A stretch of DNA of 64,000 nucleotides, taken from contig NZ_JARNTW010000004.1 in assembly GCF_029433105.1 (NCBI RefSeq), positions 62,001 to 126,000 of the forward strand, in the 5' to 3' direction. The DNA comes from Runella sp. MFBS21. Lineage in GTDB: Bacteria; Bacteroidota; Bacteroidia; Cytophagales; Spirosomataceae. Within the stretch, counting starts at the first letter, position 1. Every line of letters begins with the position of its first letter. The translations under genes and the position numbers were made by a program. The notes under the pieces were generated by a model. It searched no databases, was not told the origin of the DNA, and saw only the letters and a program-made list of their open reading frames with translations. This document shows positions 60,612 to 64,000 of this stretch, in pieces.

Positions 60612-61082
60612 CTATCGACGGGCGTGTTGGATGTAGTACTGCCATGATTCCATGATTTTGGTCACAAAATCAATCCCTTCTTGGGTCGCAATGATGTCTC
60701 GGTTGATATGAGGCTCACATTGCCCATTCGTGAAGATGTTGAGTTTGCAAAGCATGGCATTGGGGTGGCTTTCGGGAATCGTCCCTCCTTTGTTGTCGTT
60801 GAAATAGATTTGTATGGAGGTCATTTGATTGTCACCATAGCGTGATTTTAGCTTGTTTTCGATGAATCTGACCGACCTATTGAGTTCGAGCATTAGCCTT
60901 TCATCTTCGTTGATGAGGGCGTCGTATTCGCGGTCTATTTTCTTTTTGAGGTAATACTTTAGGTTCTTTTTGCCTTGATGATTGACGGGGTTTTGGTGGT
61001 AAATGGTGATAGCCAAGAGGCTGTTGGCTTCATCAAAGGGGCTTTCGGATTTAGTAGCAGGTTTGAATACGGTAGTGTTCAT
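60612..61082 (-). CDS. hypothetical protein
   Basis: 156 residues, soluble, helix-rich with a DEDERLMLELNRS-like charged centre and FNDNKGGTIPESHPNAMLCK near two thirds. First gene behind the palindrome-rich gap. Not recognised; position suggests an early gene. Confidence 0.55.
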   Translation of the reverse strand: MNTTVFKPATKSESPFDEANSLLAITIYHQNPVNHQGKKNLKYYLKKKIDREYDALINEDERLMLELNRSVRFIENKLKSRYGDNQMTSIQIYFNDNKGGTIPESHPNAMLCKLNIFTNGQCEPHINRDIIATQEGIDFVTKIMESWQYYIQHARR

Positions 61083-61334
61083 GATTGGTTTGATTTAATG
61101 TGTTGATAGTCAGAGTATTAAGGTATTTTCCAAGAAAAATCGGGCCGCGCCCCCCCCTTACCCCAAGTTCAGAATCTGAACGGGTCGTCACTTTTCGGTA
61201 CATTTTATCGGAACGGGGGAGGATTTTTTGGGATGAAAGGTCGAAGACCTTACTAAAAGTCCTTTCAGAAGTTCAGACGAGTACAGATAGGTACGGATTC
61301 AGTACTTGTGTCTGTACTTATAGTCAAAAATTAG
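61083..61334. other. palindrome-rich non-coding stretch
   Basis: About 250 bases without a gene. It holds TTCAGAATCTGAA (near 61168-61180), AAGGTCGAAGACCTT, a run of eight or more C, and an inverted repeat GAGTACAGA (61279-61287) / TCTGTACTT (61311-61319) with GGTAC and AGTAC words in between. Candidate early promoter region, structured RNA or origin of replication. Confidence 0.45.
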
Positions 61335-62024
61335 CTATTCCCTTTTTAAAAAATGGGCAAACGAGTTTTCAAAAATCGAAGCAATGGCCGACGGCGTTTC
61401 GGAGCGTTTTTGGGCTTGGTTTTCGACCTGAGCTTTGGCGGCCATGATAGAAGCCCCTACCACACGGTGTTTTTGGTTGGTTTGTTGAGTTTTGTAGCGT
61501 GATTCTTCGGCAGATAGTTCGCCGACCTTTACGGCTTCGTTGTGCCTCTCATCCTCAAATTGAAGCACAATCGGGTTAACTTTGAGGATGATACAGGGGG
61601 TGTTTTGGTCGTGCAGTCCCAATCCACCTCGGTACTTTTCGGTCAAAAATGGCTTGTACATACCCAATAGCTTATTGATATGATTTTTGATAGTAGCAAT
61701 GCAACAACTATCGTTGAGGGCTTTCCTAAGATAGCTATGGGTGATTCGGATTTCGTAGGCACGGGCGGTAGGTTTTCCCCAATTTTTGATGTAGTGCATG
61801 AGCAGTTGCCAAGCGGTGTTCTGAACGCTTTGGTGCATACGTGGATAGGTATCCTTGTTTTCCTGGCATAGTTTTCTGATTTGCTCGTTGGAATGGAAAA
61901 ACTCGGCTAGTTTAGCTTTGGTCTTGGCCATTGAAAAAGCAGGTTTTCGAGGAAAGAAAGAAGCGGGTGCGGCGTAACGTTGGTACTGAGACCAAATCCC
62001 TGCGGTAACGGTGTTTTTGAGCAT
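61335..62024 (-). CDS. winged-helix-like protein, possible replication initiator
   Basis: 229 residues (or 198 from ATG 61931). The middle (about 70-160), with AWQLLMHYIKNW, RITHSYLRKAL and TIKNHINKLLGMYKPFL, has the helix pattern of a winged helix-turn-helix that selects helper or replication DNA sites in plasmids and phages. The C-terminal 60 residues look disordered. It lies just upstream of the palindrome-rich gap, which would fit a Rep protein and its origin, but no Rep family can be named. Confidence 0.55.
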   Translation of the reverse strand: MLKNTVTAGIWSQYQRYAAPASFFPRKPAFSMAKTKAKLAEFFHSNEQIRKLCQENKDTYPRMHQSVQNTAWQLLMHYIKNWGKPTARAYEIRITHSYLRKALNDSCCIATIKNHINKLLGMYKPFLTEKYRGGLGLHDQNTPCIILKVNPIVLQFEDERHNEAVKVGELSAEESRYKTQQTNQKHRVVGASIMAAKAQVENQAQKRSETPSAIASIFENSFAHFLKRE

Positions 62025-62095
62025 TTTTTTAGGGGTGAAAGTTTGTAAAAATGACTGAAAATGAGTATTTTTATGTATTGAAATCGGGTATAGTT

Positions 62096-62311
62096 CTAGT
62101 TTATTCTTTCTTCTAAGAAATCCCTTATAGCTCTAAAATGCTGTAAGGCCAATCCCTTTTTTGTTTTACCAAACCTGAGAATGCAAGCCCAGTTGGGATA
62201 GGATGCACCTATCGACACAGCTTTCTCACAAACTTCTACCCGTTGGTACTGCTTTTCGATTTTCTGACAGAGTTGTTCTGCCCATTCGCGGCTTTCGGTG
62301 GTAGTCTTCAT
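62096..62311 (-). CDS. hypothetical protein
   Basis: 71 residues from ATG 62311 (MKTTTESREWAEQLCQKIEK), helical and basic. It overlaps the zinc-finger gene by four bases. Unrecognised. Confidence 0.5.
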   Translation of the reverse strand: MKTTTESREWAEQLCQKIEKQYQRVEVCEKAVSIGASYPNWACILRFGKTKKGLALQHFRAIRDFLEERIN

Positions 62312-62619
62312 TGTTGTCTCAAACGGTTGGTTTGGCATTTGGTGGGTCCGTGGCCATTGTAGGCATAGAGGTTGGGAAAGGTTCGGTCACATCCCTTGCA
62401 ATGGATACCCTCATTGATAGAGGGAGCGTTTTGGCTTTTCTGCGTGAAGTACCATTCAATCCAGTCGAGGGGAGCTACGGAGGCTTGGTTGGCGAAATTG
62501 GGGATTCGAAGCAGGGCAGTTCGTTGGGCATGGGCATTGCCTCGTGCGGCCAATCCTTCTTCTACTATACTAGCTAAGTTTTGTAAGGCTTGTTCTCGTT
62601 CTTTGGTAGCAAGTGTCAT
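62308..62619 (-). CDS. C2H2-like zinc-finger protein
   Basis: 103 residues, ending in CKGCDRTFPNLYAYNGH and CQTN: a CxxC...H...C finger of the C2H2/C2HC type near 76-98. The N-terminal part is helical. Such small fingers in phages are DNA-binding regulators or adaptors. Family unknown. Confidence 0.6.
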   Translation of the reverse strand: MTLATKEREQALQNLASIVEEGLAARGNAHAQRTALLRIPNFANQASVAPLDWIEWYFTQKSQNAPSINEGIHCKGCDRTFPNLYAYNGHGPTKCQTNRLRQQ

Positions 62620-62704
62620 GGTTTTTGCAGGATTAAAGATAGGGCAGGATTCTGCCTAGCTAAGTAGGTAGCTAGTACCTGAGCAATACACGAATAAATA
62701 GTAC

Positions 62705-63016
62705 TTACGGGGTATGAACAGTATGAACTTCTGAGGCTTTGATGAAGTCCAAAGTGGTTTTGATTTGTGGGTGAGCTTGAAATTGACCCACAAAATCGTC
62801 AAAATCGCTATAATTAGAGTGGGGAACTAGTGGAATGATATGCTCAAAGACCATCAGATTTACGTAAAACCATTTTCTGAGAGGGCAAATATCGACCCAC
62901 AAATACATCTCAAATGGTTCCCACTTGGGGATACTAAAAATACAGTGAATAAGGCTTTCTCCTGCCACAATGTCTTCCCCTCCTAGCTCTGCCAAAAACT
63001 TTGTAAATTCATTCAT
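62705..63016 (-). CDS. hypothetical protein
   Basis: 103 residues from ATG 63016 (MNEFTKFLAELGGEDIVAGE). The longer open frame to 63136 runs through a region read in another frame by the small gene at 63054, so the internal ATG is used. Soluble, mixed fold. Not recognised. Confidence 0.55.
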   Translation of the reverse strand: MNEFTKFLAELGGEDIVAGESLIHCIFSIPKWEPFEMYLWVDICPLRKWFYVNLMVFEHIIPLVPHSNYSDFDDFVGQFQAHPQIKTTLDFIKASEVHTVHTP

Positions 63017-63053
63017 TTTAGGTATTGGTTTATGGTGAAAAAAGCGTGTTGGA

Positions 63054-63209
63054 TTAATAAAAGAACAATGGAATCCAAGTGAGGCAGCAATAGTAAAAGG
63101 GAAATCCAAGGCTAAAAACGCCGATGAAAGGGGCAAAAAGGAGAATCCAGAAAAGTACTGGATACGACCAATGATGCTTGGGAGTTTCGGAGGTAGGGGC
63201 GATTTTCAT
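63054..63209 (-). CDS. 51-residue membrane protein
   Basis: MKIAPTSETPKHHWSYPVLF and on: aromatic, two short helices (about 15-33 and 36-51). Located between 62705-63016 and the next upstream gene. Supported only by hydrophobic pattern and position. Confidence 0.45.
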   Translation of the reverse strand: MKIAPTSETPKHHWSYPVLFWILLFAPFIGVFSLGFPFYYCCLTWIPLFFY

Positions 63210-63213
63210 AGAG

Positions 63214-63438
63214 TTAAATATGACGGTTTACTTCGTTTTCAATAAAGTCTATTTCTCTTGGAAGAGCTTCTTTTTTTCGCCCGATTAGGCTTTCGAACCT
63301 GACGTCGGATTTGTATCCATTTATTTTCCTAAAAAGAGCTCTTATCTCTTTCTTAGCCATCATAGGCAATCCTTTATACCTATCTATTAGCTCAGTTGGT
63401 AAAGAAATCATATGTTTGCCGTTTACTAAAAAAAACAT
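63214..63438 (-). CDS. small protein divergent from the XRE repressor
   Basis: 74 residues, basic, helical (YKGLPMMAKKEIRALFRKIN), soluble. First gene leftwards of the divergent control region, so in the place of a Cro-like or antirepressor gene; no helix-turn-helix signature is clear. Start at 63438, or at the internal Met (63411). Confidence 0.5.
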   Translation of the reverse strand: MFFLVNGKHMISLPTELIDRYKGLPMMAKKEIRALFRKINGYKSDVRFESLIGRKKEALPREIDFIENEVNRHI

Positions 63439-63456
63439 CCTTTTATGTATATCATA

Positions 63457-63489
63457 CTACAAAATAGTTGTAAAATGGCTATATTGTAG
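63457..63489. promoter_or_regulatory. operator-like repeats in the divergent gap
   Basis: TACAA-AATAG-TTGTA (63458-63472) and, 11 bases on, TTGTAG (63484-63489), copies of a CTACAA/TTGTAG half-site. Situated between the XRE gene and its divergent neighbour. Probably the repressor's binding sites. Confidence 0.55.
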
Positions 63490-63565
63490 CGATTTGGTTT
63501 CAAAGTAAACTAAATAAATGAACTAAGTCAACTATAATAAGGAATAATTTTAAAAATAGTACATT

Positions 63566-63988
63566 ATGATAATGAACATTCATCCTATTGGCCTGACCCT
63601 TAGAGAGATAGCCAATGAAAAAAAAATCCGTATAAAGGATATAGCAAGCGCAAAAGGGATTTCAAAGCAAGCGGTCTCAAATGTCTGGAAAAGAGACTCT
63701 ATAAGGTTGTCTGAATTGGAGGTGTGGGCTAAGATTTTGGGTGTAACTCCAGAGGAGATTATAGACCGTTCTCGCAAGATTGGTACACTAAATAATGTAC
63801 AAAAAGAAAGTGTTCAGTCAACTAAAGAAGATGTACAAATTTCTAGGGGGACTTTTAATGATGACCTATATGGGTTAATAAATCAAATACAAGTGAAGCA
63901 CTCAAAGGAGTTATCTGAAAAAGATAAAGAGATTCAGTATTTACGAGAACAACTTCGGGTTGCAAACGAGAACTTGGGAAAGCACTAG
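63566..63988 (+). CDS. XRE-family repressor-like regulator
   Basis: 140 residues. GLTLREIANEKKIRIKDIAS then AKGISKQAVSNVWKRD (about 8-44) is an HTH_3-type helix-turn-helix; a coiled coil forms the C-terminal half (about 95-138). Start at 63566 or at the next Met (63572). The arrangement with a divergent small gene looks like a lysogeny switch. The true stop lies in the window; the element continues past the edge. Confidence 0.8.
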   Translation: MIMNIHPIGLTLREIANEKKIRIKDIASAKGISKQAVSNVWKRDSIRLSELEVWAKILGVTPEEIIDRSRKIGTLNNVQKESVQSTKEDVQISRGTFNDDLYGLINQIQVKHSKELSEKDKEIQYLREQLRVANENLGKH

Positions 63989-64000
63989 CCAAGTAAGAAA

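Noticed and set aside
12300-64000. Integrative conjugative element
   Set aside because: No relaxase, coupling protein, VirB4-like ATPase or Bacteroidota tra genes were seen in the window; the ATPase at 41246 is too small for a coupling protein.
12630-64000. Diversity-generating retroelement
   Set aside because: No reverse transcriptase and no template/variable repeat pair; the two 70-residue genes are ordinary paralogues.

Overview
The window looks like a chromosome segment of a Bacteroidota bacterium, probably of the Cytophagales. The reasons are Bacteroidota-type promoters (TTTG, 19 bases, TAnnTTTG) in front of leuA and the tRNA-Leu gene, a Bacteroidota-style gene set (LemA plus TPM protein, GH3-like enzyme, LytS/LytTR pair) and a Bacteroidota-style integrase. 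The genus cannot be fixed from sequence alone.

Bases 1-12,383 are ordinary chromosome: TPM protein, lemA, GH3-family adenylating enzyme, glycerophosphodiesterase, leuA behind an attenuator with a Leu-rich leader peptide, a LytS/LytTR two-component pair, dinB, a DnaQ-like exonuclease, a secreted protein, a MacB-like permease and tRNA-Leu(CAA).

From the tRNA-Leu to the end of the window (and beyond, since no second attachment site is seen) lies an integrated element of more than 51 kb. It starts with a tyrosine recombinase. Two long minus-strand transcription units follow, about 43.5 to 28.9 kb and 28.4 to 15.0 kb, most genes overlapping by a few bases and each unit closed by a hairpin terminator. 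The right unit holds a ribbon-helix-helix protein, a HerA/FtsK-like (packaging-type) ATPase, an adenine methylase fused to a transglutaminase-like domain, a strawberry-notch helicase and a sliding-clamp-like protein. The left unit holds a muramidase, a transglycosylase-like protein, a permuted papain-like protein, a beta-helix protein, an overlapping spanin-like pair and about a dozen small proteins with one membrane helix, most often at the C terminus. No terminase, portal, HK97 capsid, tail, relaxase or conjugation gene is recognisable. The best inference is a provirus of an unfamiliar, probably tailless and membrane-containing virus, or a relic or satellite of one.

A complete type III-B CRISPR-Cas cassette sits inside the element (44.1-56.2 kb): 41 identical 37-bp repeats, a leader, an OB-like small protein, cmr6-cmr5-cmr4-Card1/Can2-like nuclease-cmr3-cas10-cmr1-cas6, and no cas1 or cas2. 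Two copies of one 70-residue protein gene flank it, and base composition jumps inside cmr1 and cmr6, suggesting modular exchange.

The right end (56.5-64 kb) holds a VapBC pair, many small unknown genes, a D12-class adenine methylase, a palindrome-rich non-coding stretch and a divergent XRE-type regulatory switch. Four copies of a structured non-coding element with three GCTATC boxes, spaced about 55 and 65 (or 75) bases, are scattered over the element and remain unexplained. Two poly-A tracts look like -1 ribosomal frameshift sites; one of them would give the muramidase a C-terminal membrane anchor.
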